A DNA stretch of 43,479 bases. Source: a virus. Each line of letters opens with the position of its first letter. Position 1 is the stretch's first letter. This document shows, piece after piece, positions 13,591 to 22,149 of the stretch. Location of the stretch: the IMG/VR virus record IMGVR_UViG_3300044629_000619, positions 1 to 43,479 of that record, one strand, 5' to 3'. The notes below the pieces were generated by a model. The model ran no database searches. It had not been told where the DNA came from and saw only the letters and a program-made list of their open reading frames with translations. The translations under genes and the position numbers were made by a program.

Positions 13591-13646
13591 TCGACGAAGA
13601 CTTTGAAGGCTTCGACGACATCACCGACCTCGTGGAGTGGCTATGA
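13587..13646 (+). CDS. Coupled 19-residue acidic micro-ORF
   Basis: ATG 13587 has AAGGAG ten bases upstream and overlaps the portal stop (ATGA); its own TGA overlaps the next ATG at 13643 (ATGA again). Product MIDEDFEGFDDITDLVEWL has eight acidic and no basic residues. The strong ribosome site and double coupling argue for translation. It may be functional, or act mainly to pass ribosomes from portal to the protease-capsid gene. Confidence 0.55.
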   Translation: MIDEDFEGFDDITDLVEWL

Positions 13647-15472
13647 GCGACAATCTCAAACTCGCATCGAACGTGACGTTTCTCCAGGCCGCCGACGGCG
13701 AAGCCGCGGCCGGGCCGAAGAAATTCAGGATCGTCGCCTACACCGGCGCGCCCATCCGCCAGGGCTGGAGCCGCGAGCCCGTCGTGATCGACCTCGCTGG
13801 GATGACGCTCCCGGCGACGGTGCCGATCGTCATGGGCCACGACTACGGGCTCGACAGCATCCTTGGGCAAGGCGTGCCCACTGTGCAGGGAAACGAGCTC
13901 ATCGTCGAAGGCGAGATCCTCGCCGACAGTGAGACCGCCCGCAAAGTGCTGGCCCTCGCCGCTGGTGGCTACCAGTGGCAGGCGAGCGTAGGGGCCGACG
14001 TGGGTCGGCATCTCCGGTTTTCGGAAGACCAGTCAACCACCGCAAACGGGCAGGCTCACGTTGGGCCTGTTCGCATCGTTCGTGCGTCGACCCTCCGCGA
14101 AACGTCATTCGTGACGCTCGGGGCGGATCGAAGTACGGCAGTCTCAATAGCGGCCGAATCGGCCGAGGAGTTCACCATGGCGGACAACGCCAGCGAAACG
14201 CCCATCGAGGAGCCCGTCGTGGCTGCCGCGGTGGAAGCCCCGGCGGTCGTCGCCGTGGAAGCCCCTGTCCAGGGCGTGAGCGACGAGCTCAAGGCCCAGA
14301 TCGAAACCCTCACCAAGAAGGTCGAAGACATGCAGAAGCTCAACGCCACGCGCGACGAGCGGCCCGCCGCCCCGGCGGTCCACGTCGTGGCAAACTCCGC
14401 CCCATCGGCGGAAGTCATCAAGGCCAGCCTCGCCCTCCAGGGCGGTCTGCCGCAGATCGAAAAGCACTTCGACGCTCAGACGCTCGAAGCCGCTCACAAG
14501 GTCAGCCGCACGACCAGCCTCGGTGAGGTGCTCGTGGCGGCTGCCGAGGCCAACGGTTACGACGGCCCCCGCCGCCTGACCGCTGCCACGCTGCGGCCGA
14601 TCCTGGCTGCCGCTTGGGCCACGCACGCGATCTCCGGAATCCTGTCGGCGACCGTGAACAAGTTCCTCCTCGCCGGTTTCACCAGCGTCGAGGATTCGTG
14701 GCGGCAGATCGCGTCGACCCGCTCCGTCTCGGACCTGAAGACCTACACGAGCTACCGGCTCAACGGGTCGTTCAAGTTCCAGAAGGTGGCGAACGGCGGC
14801 GAGCTCAAGAACGCCGCAGCCTCTGAGGAAAGCCGGACGATCAGCGCCGACACCTACGGGATCATGACCTCGGTCACCCGTGCGGACTTGATCAACGACG
14901 ACCTCGGTGCCCTGACTGCCGTTCCCCAGAGGATCGGCCGTGGCGGTGCCCTGGCTCTCAATGATCTCTTTTGGGACGCCTTCAAGAACGACTCTGCGTT
15001 CTTCACGACGGCCCGCGGCAACAAGAAGACCTCGGCAACGGCCCTCGGCCTTGCCGGTCTGAAGGAAGCCAACACGCTGTTCCGTAAGCTCAAGGATGCG
15101 GACGGCAACCCCGTGGCGGTCCAGCCGCGCGTGTTGCTCGTGCCAGTCGATCTCGAAGTGACTGCCGCCGAGCTGATGAACTCGGTGCAGATTTCGAGCG
15201 GTGCCACTGGCGGCCAGCCCTCGACGAACGTGTTCGCGGGCCGCTACCAAGTGGTGTCGAGCTCCTACCTGACCGATGCGTCGGATTACTACCTCCTCGC
15301 CTCGCCCGCAGACTTGGCGACGATGGAAGTGGCTTTCCTCAACGGTCAGCAGAGCCCGATCGTCGAGACGGCCGACGCGGATTTCAATACGCTCGGCGTC
15401 CAGATGCGCGGCTTCTGGGACGTGGGCGTCGGCCAGGCCGAGTACCTCGGCGGCGTGAAGATGGACGTGTAG
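13643..15472 (+). CDS. Prohead protease-scaffold-major capsid fusion
   Basis: 609 residues. Residues about 20-150 resemble HK97-type prohead serine proteases: FRIVAYTGAPIRQGWSREPV, His in IVMGHD and Ser in YQWQASVGA. Residues about 180-270 are acidic Ala/Pro/Val-rich plus a coiled coil (SDELKAQIETLTKKVEDMQK), as in scaffolding delta domains. Residues about 300-609 are the capsid subunit (SRTTSLGEVLVAAAEANGYD, VTRADLINDDLGALTAVPQR, RIGRGGALALNDLFWDAFKN). GGAG lies five bases before ATG 13643. One polyprotein thus holds protease, scaffold and shell; most copies should come from the internal start at 14177. Confidence 0.85.
   Translation: MSDNLKLASNVTFLQAADGEAAAGPKKFRIVAYTGAPIRQGWSREPVVIDLAGMTLPATVPIVMGHDYGLDSILGQGVPTVQGNELIVEGEILADSETARKVLALAAGGYQWQASVGADVGRHLRFSEDQSTTANGQAHVGPVRIVRASTLRETSFVTLGADRSTAVSIAAESAEEFTMADNASETPIEEPVVAAAVEAPAVVAVEAPVQGVSDELKAQIETLTKKVEDMQKLNATRDERPAAPAVHVVANSAPSAEVIKASLALQGGLPQIEKHFDAQTLEAAHKVSRTTSLGEVLVAAAEANGYDGPRRLTAATLRPILAAAWATHAISGILSATVNKFLLAGFTSVEDSWRQIASTRSVSDLKTYTSYRLNGSFKFQKVANGGELKNAAASEESRTISADTYGIMTSVTRADLINDDLGALTAVPQRIGRGGALALNDLFWDAFKNDSAFFTTARGNKKTSATALGLAGLKEANTLFRKLKDADGNPVAVQPRVLLVPVDLEVTAAELMNSVQISSGATGGQPSTNVFAGRYQVVSSSYLTDASDYYLLASPADLATMEVAFLNGQQSPIVETADADFNTLGVQMRGFWDVGVGQAEYLGGVKMDV
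14177..15472 (+). CDS. Nested scaffold-capsid product from an internal start
   Basis: Within the fusion gene, GAGGAG (14165-14170) lies six bases before ATG 14177, in frame, exactly where the protease region ends and the acidic scaffold region begins (MADNASETPIEEPVV). Initiation here would give a 431-residue scaffold plus capsid protein without protease, providing the excess of shell subunit an icosahedral head needs. The logic parallels lambda C/Nu3. The signal is seen; use of it is inferred. Confidence 0.6.
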   Translation: MADNASETPIEEPVVAAAVEAPAVVAVEAPVQGVSDELKAQIETLTKKVEDMQKLNATRDERPAAPAVHVVANSAPSAEVIKASLALQGGLPQIEKHFDAQTLEAAHKVSRTTSLGEVLVAAAEANGYDGPRRLTAATLRPILAAAWATHAISGILSATVNKFLLAGFTSVEDSWRQIASTRSVSDLKTYTSYRLNGSFKFQKVANGGELKNAAASEESRTISADTYGIMTSVTRADLINDDLGALTAVPQRIGRGGALALNDLFWDAFKNDSAFFTTARGNKKTSATALGLAGLKEANTLFRKLKDADGNPVAVQPRVLLVPVDLEVTAAELMNSVQISSGATGGQPSTNVFAGRYQVVSSSYLTDASDYYLLASPADLATMEVAFLNGQQSPIVETADADFNTLGVQMRGFWDVGVGQAEYLGGVKMDV

Positions 15473-15492
15473 TCCACAAGATCAACCGGAGT

Positions 15493-15543
15493 CGCCGGGC
15501 GGAGGCCAATCTCCGCCCGGCGGCCTGACTCAAAACCCTTTTT
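15493..15543 (+). terminator. Intrinsic terminator after the capsid gene
   Basis: Perfect 12-bp stem CGCCGGGCGGAG / CTCCGCCCGGCG (15493-15504 and 15511-15522), loop GCCAAT, and a T run (15538-15543) some 15 nt after the stem. Because the T run is displaced, termination may be partial, or the hairpin may protect the 3' end of the capsid mRNA. Confidence 0.7.
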
Positions 15544-15561
15544 TCAACACGAGGTGATTCG

Positions 15562-15879
15562 ATGGCTTCTTATGTTCAGGACGGTGACCTCCTCGACTAC
15601 ACGCCCGGCTCGGCCGTGGCGGCTGGCGACGTGGTCGTGATCGGTTCGCTCGTCGGCGTTGCTCCACGCGCTATCGCCGCCAACGCTGTCGGCTCGCTCG
15701 CGATCGACGGCGTCTGGGAAATGCCCTGCGCCACCGGCGCGACTGGCGCTCAGGGCTCGGCGATTTCGTGGTATGCGGTCTCTGGCGTGGCTCATGCCAC
15801 GACCGGCACCGCGGCTGGCAAGCTCGCCAAGGCGCGACTCGTCGGCGACACGTCGGTCCAGGTGGTGATCAACCGCTAG
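15562..15879 (+). CDS. DUF2190-type capsid decoration/cement protein
   Basis: 105 residues after GAGG and ATG 15562. MASYVQDGDLLDYTPGSAVA, AGDVVVIGSLVGVAP, GSLAIDGVWEMPCATGATGA and GKLAKARLVGDTSVQVVINR are typical of the DUF2190 small beta proteins that stabilise phage heads. It directly follows the capsid gene and is flanked by strong hairpins on both sides, giving it an independently measured mRNA level. Confidence 0.85.
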   Translation: MASYVQDGDLLDYTPGSAVAAGDVVVIGSLVGVAPRAIAANAVGSLAIDGVWEMPCATGATGAQGSAISWYAVSGVAHATTGTAAGKLAKARLVGDTSVQVVINR

Positions 15880-15945
15880 TCCACACCGCAACCCCCGGCA
15901 GGTGCGCCGCCTCGCGGTAGGCGCGCCGCCGGGGCGTTGTGGACT
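15878..15945 (+). terminator. Long hairpin after the decoration gene
   Basis: AGTCCACA (15878-15885) pairs with TGTGGACT (15938-15945); inside, CAAC/GTTG, CCCGGC/GCCGGG and GCGC/GCGC continue the stem with small bulges, about 68 nt in all. No T run follows, so it may act as an mRNA stabiliser or a processing site more than a terminator. It ends just before the next Shine-Dalgarno (15947-15951). Confidence 0.6.
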
Positions 15946-15955
15946 TGGAGGATGA

Positions 15956-16387
15956 ATGGCCGACTTGTTGGCGCAGGGTGCATCGTGGCTGACGGGGCAG
16001 TTAAAGGCTGCCGCCGGCTCCACGGTCACCTACACACGCGGCAACGAGTCGGCCGAGATCGTCGCGACGATTGGCCGTTCGAATTTTGAGGCGGCCAACC
16101 AGAGCGGCGTGATTGAGCAGTGGGAGTCCCGCGATTACCTGATCTCCACGGCGGACCTGCCCTTCGGGCTGCCCGAGCGTGGCGATGAGATCGTCGAGGG
16201 ACAAAACGGCGACCTCGTGACGTACGAGGTGACGAGCCCCCGTGGCGTGCCCGAGTGGCACTACGGCGACGCCTTCCGGTCGATTGTCCGCGTCCACACG
16301 ATCGCCACCGACCAAGGCGTGATCTATCTCGCAACAGAGAACAACGAACAACTCACAACCGAGGCCGGCGAGTTGCTGGTTATCTGA
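15956..16387 (+). CDS. Probable head-tail joining/stopper protein
   Basis: 143 residues, GGAGG before ATG 15956. Mostly beta: STVTYTRGNESAEIVATIGR, ESRDYLISTADLPFGLPERG, LVTYEVTSPRGVPEWHYGDA, FRSIVRVHTIATD. The pattern of a small beta-barrel with a 'RVHT' strand and its place right after capsid and decoration genes suggest a head-completion protein of the gpFII/stopper type. Family not certain. Stop overlaps the next start (TGATG). Confidence 0.55.
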   Translation: MADLLAQGASWLTGQLKAAAGSTVTYTRGNESAEIVATIGRSNFEAANQSGVIEQWESRDYLISTADLPFGLPERGDEIVEGQNGDLVTYEVTSPRGVPEWHYGDAFRSIVRVHTIATDQGVIYLATENNEQLTTEAGELLVI

Positions 16388-16743
16388 TGGCTACCAAAAA
16401 GATTTCCCAACTCACGCTCGCGACCGGCGTCACGGGTGCCGACCTCGTGCCGATCGTCCAGGGTGGCGTGACAAAACGCGCCCTCATATCGAGCCTTGGC
16501 GGGATCGGTGCCACGGGACCGACGGGCGCCGCGGGCGTGGCAGGCAGCGCCGGAGCCACGGGCGCCGCCGGCCAGAGCATCACGGGACCGACAGGCCCGG
16601 CTGGCGCTGGCGAGATCTATCAATCGGACATCGCCCCCGCGGTTGCTGCGGCTGGCGCGACGTGGCTCGACACGGCCACCGGAAAATACTTCGTTCGATA
16701 CGCCGCCCTCTGGGTCGAGGTCGGCGGCAAGCATTACCCGTGA
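16387..16743 (+). CDS. Collagen-like fibre protein, short
   Basis: 118 residues. N-terminal docking-like region MATKKISQLTLATGVTGADL, then VPIVQGGVTKRALIS, Gly-X-Y repeats (GATGPTGAAGVAGSAGATG...) over about 40-75, and a C-terminal module with WLDTATGKYFVRYAALWVEV. The same module recurs in the long collagen-like protein that follows. Such proteins form trimeric fibres on heads or tails. Starts in the stop of the joining protein. Confidence 0.8.
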   Translation: MATKKISQLTLATGVTGADLVPIVQGGVTKRALISSLGGIGATGPTGAAGVAGSAGATGAAGQSITGPTGPAGAGEIYQSDIAPAVAAAGATWLDTATGKYFVRYAALWVEVGGKHYP

Positions 16744-16752
16744 GGCTAGACG

Positions 16753-17921
<1,169 letters not shown>

Positions 17922-17925
<4 letters not shown>

Positions 17926-18605
17926 CGCGCGGCAAGGCGGGCCATTACTGGCGAAGAAAATCCACCGACCCTTTTGAGCCGTTTGCGGTTGTTCTAACTG
18001 CAAGCGGAACGTACGGATTGCCTTCCGGCGCTACGACGATGAAGGCATGGGCGATTGGTGGAGGATCGTCCGGCGCGGGTGGATGCGCTTACAAGTCGTG
18101 GTCGATTCTTGAATCTGACGAGGCGCCAACATTTACCGTGGGTGCGGGGGCGTATGGGCAAAATGTATCAGCCGGTTCGACATCCCTGACTTTTCGCGGA
18201 ACAACGATTACCGGAAACGGCGGCAATGGTTATGCAACGTTTGCTGGCGGATCGTTTAGCGGAGGAGACGGAGGCGCAAACGGCGGGTCTGGTTCAAGCG
18301 GCGAATACGGAAGTTTTCCTTGGCAACGCAGAAACGGCGGCGCTGTTGGAGGAAACGGAACGTGGACCCTTTCGGTTTTGCGAATGCCTGCAACTGACGT
18401 GAATGGCTTGTTTGCTGCCGTGAGCTTGGCTGGACTCAAAACAGTTGAAGATGGTGGCGCGGAGCCGGCGTTTGGAAGCGGTGGCGGCACGGCACAAACA
18501 GACGGAGACAAGGGGCCTGGAATTGGGGGTGGCGATTCTTTTTCCCCATTTGGCGGACGTACATCTATGGGCGGTAGCGGCGCGGTAGTCCTCTACTTCA
18601 CATAA
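17922..18605 (+). CDS. Glycine-rich virion/fibre protein
   Basis: 227 residues from ATG 17922 (ATGA overlap). After [13 protein letters not shown] the protein has [20 protein letters not shown], then long Gly-rich turns ([29 protein letters not shown]). This is the Gly-rich sheet type seen in phage tail adhesins. Base composition is lower in GC than the capsid genes, consistent with recent exchange. Probably surface-exposed fibre or adhesin. Confidence 0.65.
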
Positions 18606-18649
18606 GCCCCTCACGGCAAAACACAACACAACCTACGCTGGAGAACATC

Positions 18650-19204
18650 ATGCCCCTTACCTTCCCATCGTCGCCAACGCTCAACCAAGAAACCACGACC
18701 GGCGGCCGCACCTACAAATGGAACGGCCAGGCGTGGGAGCTCGTGGGTAGCGGCATCGCCGGCCCGACGGGCAGCGTCGGAGCAACAGGACCGACGGGCA
18801 CGGCGGGTAGCGCCGGAACGGCCGGCAGTACGGGCGCCACGGGGCCGAGCGTCACGGGACCGACGGGCGCGTCTTACACCAACGTCGTCGTCACGCCGAC
18901 GGCCCTGGCGGCAAACACGACCGTCACCGGCTACAACCCCGGCTCGGGTGACATTTACCGCCTGGCGGTCACGGGCTCGACGGGCGTCGTGATTCGAGAC
19001 TTGGGCATCACCGGCATCGACGGCGACGCCAAGCTCCTCGTCAACGTCGGGGCCACGGCCCCGATCACGCTTCAACACGCAACCGGGCCGAATGCCAACG
19101 CCCGGTTCGCGGTGCCGTGGGCTGGGAACTACGTCCTCGACGCCAACGGAGGCGCGGCCTTGATTGTCTACGACTCGACCTCGGCTGTCTGGCGCGTCGT
19201 CTAG
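18650..19204 (+). CDS. Collagen-like fibre protein with beta tip
   Basis: 184 residues, GGAG before ATG 18650. N-terminal MPLTFPSSPTLNQETTTGGR and TYKWNGQAWELVG is a known fibre N-terminus that docks on virions. A short collagen block (about 38-75) and a beta domain (TVTGYNPGSGDIYRLAVTGS, then NYVLDANGGAALIVYDS) follow. Third collagen-bearing gene in this stretch. Confidence 0.75.
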   Translation: MPLTFPSSPTLNQETTTGGRTYKWNGQAWELVGSGIAGPTGSVGATGPTGTAGSAGTAGSTGATGPSVTGPTGASYTNVVVTPTALAANTTVTGYNPGSGDIYRLAVTGSTGVVIRDLGITGIDGDAKLLVNVGATAPITLQHATGPNANARFAVPWAGNYVLDANGGAALIVYDSTSAVWRVV

Positions 19205-19232
19205 TTTCCGTCTCTCACCACAAGAGCGCACT

Positions 19233-19976
19233 ATGAGCCCGATGAGCCCCAGGCTGTTACGCCCCAGAGCAACGGGATTTAACCCTCGTAGCCTGTCTGG
19301 GCTGCTAGCGTGGTATGACCCATCCGACGCTTCTAGTGTCACACTAAACGGCAGCAATATCTCGCAACTCGCAGACAAAAGCGGGAACGGTCGCAATGCC
19401 ACGCAATCAACGGCAGCAGTGCAACCGGCTCGCGTGTCGGCAGTGCAAAATGGCCTATCGGTATGCCGGTTCAACGGAACAACCAGAAACGATGAGCTGG
19501 TCGTCAGCATTCCGATGAGTTCGGCAGTTACGCTGTTTTGGCTAGGAACACCAACCACCGGAAAAGATGACACATACCTAGTCTCTGGGTCAGGTTCCGG
19601 CGGGCGTCCGGCAATTATTTCGCGGTATACGCTAATTGTAGGCGGACTGGGCCTTCGTAGAGACTATGCGTATTTCGGCGGTGGCGGTGATTCTGCCGTG
19701 ATTGCTACATCGGCCTCTGGGTTCAGCGTTGTTGCGTACACACTTACTGACGGCGTTTCAGTGATTGGGTATTTAAACGGCACGCAAACAGTTAGCGCTA
19801 CACCTGCCAATACAATTAGCGGACTGAACATTATCCGGCTCGGTTCGGCGAGTGCGGTTGCTTTTGCAAACGCTGATTTAGGCGAGTTTTTGGTTTGGAA
19901 CAGGGTGCTTTCGGCGTCCGAACGTCAGCGCGTAGAACGCTATCTAGGTCGCAAGTGGGGTATTACGGTCGCATGA
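19233..19976 (+). CDS. LamG/concanavalin-like lectin-domain virion protein
   Basis: 247 residues from ATG 19233 (ATG 19242 possible). SGLLAWYDPSDASSVTLNGS, LADKSGNGRNATQSTAAVQP, FNGTTRN, and GEFLVWNRVLSASERQRVER with YLGRKWGI are hallmarks of laminin-G-like jelly-roll domains in phage and bacterial surface proteins. It likely binds a cell-surface sugar. Codon use is noticeably less GC-rich than in the head genes. ATGA overlap with the next gene. Confidence 0.8.
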   Translation: MSPMSPRLLRPRATGFNPRSLSGLLAWYDPSDASSVTLNGSNISQLADKSGNGRNATQSTAAVQPARVSAVQNGLSVCRFNGTTRNDELVVSIPMSSAVTLFWLGTPTTGKDDTYLVSGSGSGGRPAIISRYTLIVGGLGLRRDYAYFGGGGDSAVIATSASGFSVVAYTLTDGVSVIGYLNGTQTVSATPANTISGLNIIRLGSASAVAFANADLGEFLVWNRVLSASERQRVERYLGRKWGITVA

Positions 19977-20248
19977 GATACTTCCGCTCCACGCCCGCCG
20001 TCTACGAGTCGATCTGTGCCCAGTTGGACGCAGCGTACGGGTATCCCAACACCGAGACGAAGACCGAGCGGTCGCTTCCGCTTGTGGCCGATCTTCCAAC
20101 GGACGGCCAGGGGCGCGTCTATCTAGCGATCTCGTCGGAATATTGCGAGTTCATCCTGCCGTCCGAGATGTTGCCGCAACTCATTGCCAGCGGGGCGGTG
20201 GAAGAAGTCACGGCGGCTGTCTACGAGGCGTTGCTGCCTGCCGTCTGA
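19973..20248 (+). CDS. Hypothetical protein, 91 aa
   Basis: MRYFRSTPAVYESICAQLDA then GYPNTETKTERSLPLVADLP and VYLAISSEYCEFILPSEMLP. Small alpha/beta protein, coupled by ATGA to the lectin-like gene. Occurs as the last gene before the cargo array; possibly a fibre chaperone or structural accessory. Family not recognised. Confidence 0.65.
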   Translation: MRYFRSTPAVYESICAQLDAAYGYPNTETKTERSLPLVADLPTDGQGRVYLAISSEYCEFILPSEMLPQLIASGAVEEVTAAVYEALLPAV

Positions 20249-20319
20249 GTGACGCTCTTCACCTTAGAGACGGTCGTGAGGGGCATTTCGTTAGTGGACG
20301 CCGCGCGTAGGATGCGGGC
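20249..20319 (+). promoter_or_regulatory. Intergenic cassette A: promoter for the Dam-like gene
   Basis: After the stop: GACGCTCTTCACCTTAGAG (CTCT...AGAG hairpin) then GGGCATTTC (20281-20289), 18 nt, TAGGAT (20308-20313), six nt, ATG 20320. The same elements at the same spacing occur in cassettes C (21753-21822) and D (22994-23064). No Shine-Dalgarno, so the transcript is probably leaderless. Confidence 0.65.
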
Positions 20320-20787
20320 ATGGAACGGAAGCCACAGCGAGTGCCAGTATCGGAAAATAAGTTTCACGCCGGAAACGGCGGTGACGGCAAGCACTACTGG
20401 CTCACGCCTCCGGATCTGCTGGCCGAGCTAGATGGCCGTTACGGCTTCACGTTCGACGCTTGCCCGTTCCCCGTCCCAGACGGGTTTGACGGCCTCACTT
20501 GTGAGTGGGGCGAATCGACATACGTCAACCCGCCCTTCGGATCCATCATCCACGAAGGCAAGAAAAAGGGGCCGACCGCCTGGGCCAGGAAGGCCATTGA
20601 GGAAGCCAAGAAGGGCAAGCGTGTCTGCCTCGTCTACCCGATCGACAAGTGGGTGCTGATGCTTCTGGAAGCTGGCGCGACCGTTCGGAACCTGGGCGAC
20701 GTTCGATGGCTTGCGACTGAGGACGGCAGCCAAGGTAAGGGGACGGGGCGACATATCGCCGAGTTCGTCTTGAATCCGCCAGAGTGA
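20320..20787 (+). CDS. Phage Dam-like DNA N6-adenine methyltransferase
   Basis: 155 residues. The family pattern is clear: HYWLTPPDLLAELDGRYGFT, FDACPFP, YVNPPFGS (catalytic N70-P-P-F73) and AWARKAIEEAKKGKRVCLVY. These phage enzymes methylate adenine (often GATC) and guard DNA from restriction. It is the first member of the cargo array with its own leaderless promoter. Full-length for the family, so probably active. Confidence 0.85.
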   Translation: MERKPQRVPVSENKFHAGNGGDGKHYWLTPPDLLAELDGRYGFTFDACPFPVPDGFDGLTCEWGESTYVNPPFGSIIHEGKKKGPTAWARKAIEEAKKGKRVCLVYPIDKWVLMLLEAGATVRNLGDVRWLATEDGSQGKGTGRHIAEFVLNPPE

Positions 20788-20855
20788 GTTGCGCTCTTGC
20801 ACCAGAGTACGGTACGGTATTTCGGCCCGGCTGGCTGACAGCCAATAATCCAGAA
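20788..20855 (+). promoter_or_regulatory. Intergenic cassette B: variant promoter
   Basis: GCGCTCTTGCACCAGAG (20791-20807) matches the hairpin of the other cassettes, then ACGG and CGGTATTTC (20815-20823). AATAAT (20844-20849) lies six bases before ATG 20856. The spacing is 20 nt instead of 18, and TGGCTGACAGCCA forms a palindrome in the spacer (20832-20844). Confidence 0.45.
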
Positions 20856-21044
20856 ATGGGATGCCGGCCAAACAACCGGCCAAGATCAGCCGACCGCGTA
20901 CCGTTTTTGGTACGAAAAACTGGTGCGAAATTCTTTCCGAATAGCGGCCACGAAACCGGCCGAGATGGCATTGCGCGGCGTGACAGCTGCGGTAGAATGT
21001 TCTTCGGTTTGCAGCGTGCAAATACACCGCCGGTATATCCGTGA
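20856..21044 (+). CDS. Possible small basic protein, 62 aa (leaderless)
   Basis: The start was found from the promoter rule (AATAAT-N6-ATG). The frame reads MGCRPNNRPRSADRVPFLVR, KTGAKFFPNSGHETGRDGIA, RRDSCGRMFFGLQRANTPPV and ends in a GTGA overlap with the next gene, typical of this genome. It is very basic with no known family. The stretch also has hairpins (GCCGG...CCGGC, GTACC-N6-GGTAC), so a structured RNA is the alternative. Confidence 0.4.
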   Translation: MGCRPNNRPRSADRVPFLVRKTGAKFFPNSGHETGRDGIARRDSCGRMFFGLQRANTPPVYP

Positions 21045-21256
21045 TCGCCATCCTAAAGTTCAACCTTTCCGACCCGGATGACGAGCGAGCCCACCGCTAC
21101 GCTCTGGCTGGCCGCGATGCGCTGATCGCCCTGGAGCAGATCGACGAGCACTGTCGCGGGCGGCTGAAACACGGCACGCCGTCTGTCGACGCCACCCACG
21201 ACCTGGAGTTCGTGCGTGCGATGATCCCCCACGAACTCGTCAACATCCTGCACTGA
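21041..21256 (+). CDS. Conserved small phage protein, 71 aa
   Basis: GTG 21041, GTGA-coupled. MIAILKFNLSDPDDERAHRY, ALAGRDALIALEQIDEHCRG, RLKHG matches the pattern of a small protein common in many tailed phages (A-x-L-x-FNL ... ALxG ... LxxxDxxLRxxxK). Function unknown in all cases I know of. Confidence 0.65.
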   Translation: MIAILKFNLSDPDDERAHRYALAGRDALIALEQIDEHCRGRLKHGTPSVDATHDLEFVRAMIPHELVNILH

Positions 21257-21260
21257 ACAC

Positions 21261-21283
21261 AAACTGTCGAAAAGTGACAGTTT
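21261..21283 (+). terminator. Perfect 8-bp inverted repeat, possible terminator
   Basis: AAACTGTC (21261-21268), seven-nt loop, GACAGTTT (21276-21283), immediately after the stop of the 71-aa gene and ending in TTT. Works as a weak terminator or a protein-binding palindrome in front of the next gene. Confidence 0.45.
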
Positions 21284-21306
21284 CCGTACACGCCGCAGAG
21301 AGAGCC

Positions 21307-21498
21307 ATGAGCGACGATGTGAAATGTCCGTATGTCGTGGGAAAGACCACGCTCTACTGCTCGCTCACGCCGCTTACGCTCACCGACGCGGAGCGGGAAG
21401 CCATCATCGTGGCGTCCATCGAACTAAACGCCCTCGCCATGTTTGAGACGAATCACGCGGCGGCCTTGCGGGGATTGCTGGAACGAACGACGCTGTAG
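21307..21498 (+). CDS. Hypothetical protein, 63 aa
   Basis: ATG 21307 after AGAGAG. MSDDVKCPYVVGKTTLYCSL then LTLTDAEREAIIVASIELNA. The two cysteines and Val/Tyr-rich N-terminus suggest a small beta-helix fold. No family recognised. Belongs to the small-gene part of the cargo array. Confidence 0.55.
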   Translation: MSDDVKCPYVVGKTTLYCSLTPLTLTDAEREAIIVASIELNALAMFETNHAAALRGLLERTTL

Positions 21499-21515
21499 AA
21501 ATCAGAGAGGGACAC

Positions 21516-21752
21516 ATGGTTCAAACCCACATATTGTGCTTGGTATCCGTTTTGGTTTTCTGTTTTTGCGCTCCAGCACGGTGGTGGCATAACGGCGAAA
21601 CCGTCAGGGGCGTGTATGTCAAATCCAAAGACTGGCGAGGTGGCGGCTACCTGACATGGACTAGAAAAGACACCGATGGCCGTAAATTCGTTGACGTTAT
21701 TCCGGTGGCTTTGGCGTCTGATTTGAGAATTTATGGCTCGCTCGCCCGGTGA
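21516..21752 (+). CDS. Small exported or membrane-anchored protein, 78 aa
   Basis: N-terminal hydrophobic segment ILCLVSVLVFCFCAPA (about 6-21) reads as a signal peptide or anchor; a compact positively charged domain follows (WWHNGETVRGVYVKSKDWRG, GYLTWTRKDTDGRKFVDVIP). Superinfection exclusion proteins often have this size and layout, but no family is recognised. AGAGAGG precedes ATG 21516. Cassette C follows its stop. Confidence 0.6.
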   Translation: MVQTHILCLVSVLVFCFCAPARWWHNGETVRGVYVKSKDWRGGGYLTWTRKDTDGRKFVDVIPVALASDLRIYGSLAR

Positions 21753-21822
21753 ATTGTTTTCTTGCACCAGAGACGGCATTCGGGGGCATTTCAGGATTGG
21801 ACGCCTCGCGTAGCCTTGGGGG
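21753..21822 (+). promoter_or_regulatory. Intergenic cassette C: promoter for the 108-aa gene
   Basis: TCTTGCACCAGAGACGG, then GGGCATTTC (21784-21792), 18 nt, TAGCCT (21811-21816), six nt (TGGGGG), ATG 21823. GGCATTTC and GCGTAG plus spacing are identical to cassettes A and D. Confidence 0.65.
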
Positions 21823-22149
21823 ATGGACCCAAAGCACGAGCCGACGCGGGTGGTCGAAGTGTTCATGGCGGGCGACATCGGCCACGCCAAGCAGGTGATC
21901 CGGCGTTTCTGTCGCGACGTTCCATGCTGCGTCACCGTGACGCAGACCACCTACATCTATGAAGGCGGCGAGCAGGAAGGCTTCGTCGTTGGGCTCCGCA
22001 ACTACCCACGGTTCCCGACCGACGCCTACACGCTGCGGAACACGGCCCACGATCTCGCCGAGCGGCTCCGCAGCGAACTGGGCCAGGACTCTTACATGAC
22101 CGTGGAGGCTGGCGGAATCACCACTTGGAGCACCACGCGCGATGCCTGA
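21823..22149 (+). CDS. Conserved hypothetical phage protein, 108 aa
   Basis: MDPKHEPTRVVEVFMAGDIG, HAKQVIRRFCRDVPCCVTVT, QTTYIYEGGEQEGFVVGLRN, YPRFPTD. This looks like a compact alpha/beta protein found in tailed phages of several bacterial groups; function not known to me. Leaderless start from cassette C; overlaps the next gene by 8 bp. Confidence 0.7.
   Translation: MDPKHEPTRVVEVFMAGDIGHAKQVIRRFCRDVPCCVTVTQTTYIYEGGEQEGFVVGLRNYPRFPTDAYTLRNTAHDLAERLRSELGQDSYMTVEAGGITTWSTTRDA

Noticed and set aside
14144-15250. Minus-strand frame of 368 codons opposite the capsid gene
   Set aside because: Shadow of a strongly conserved structural gene.
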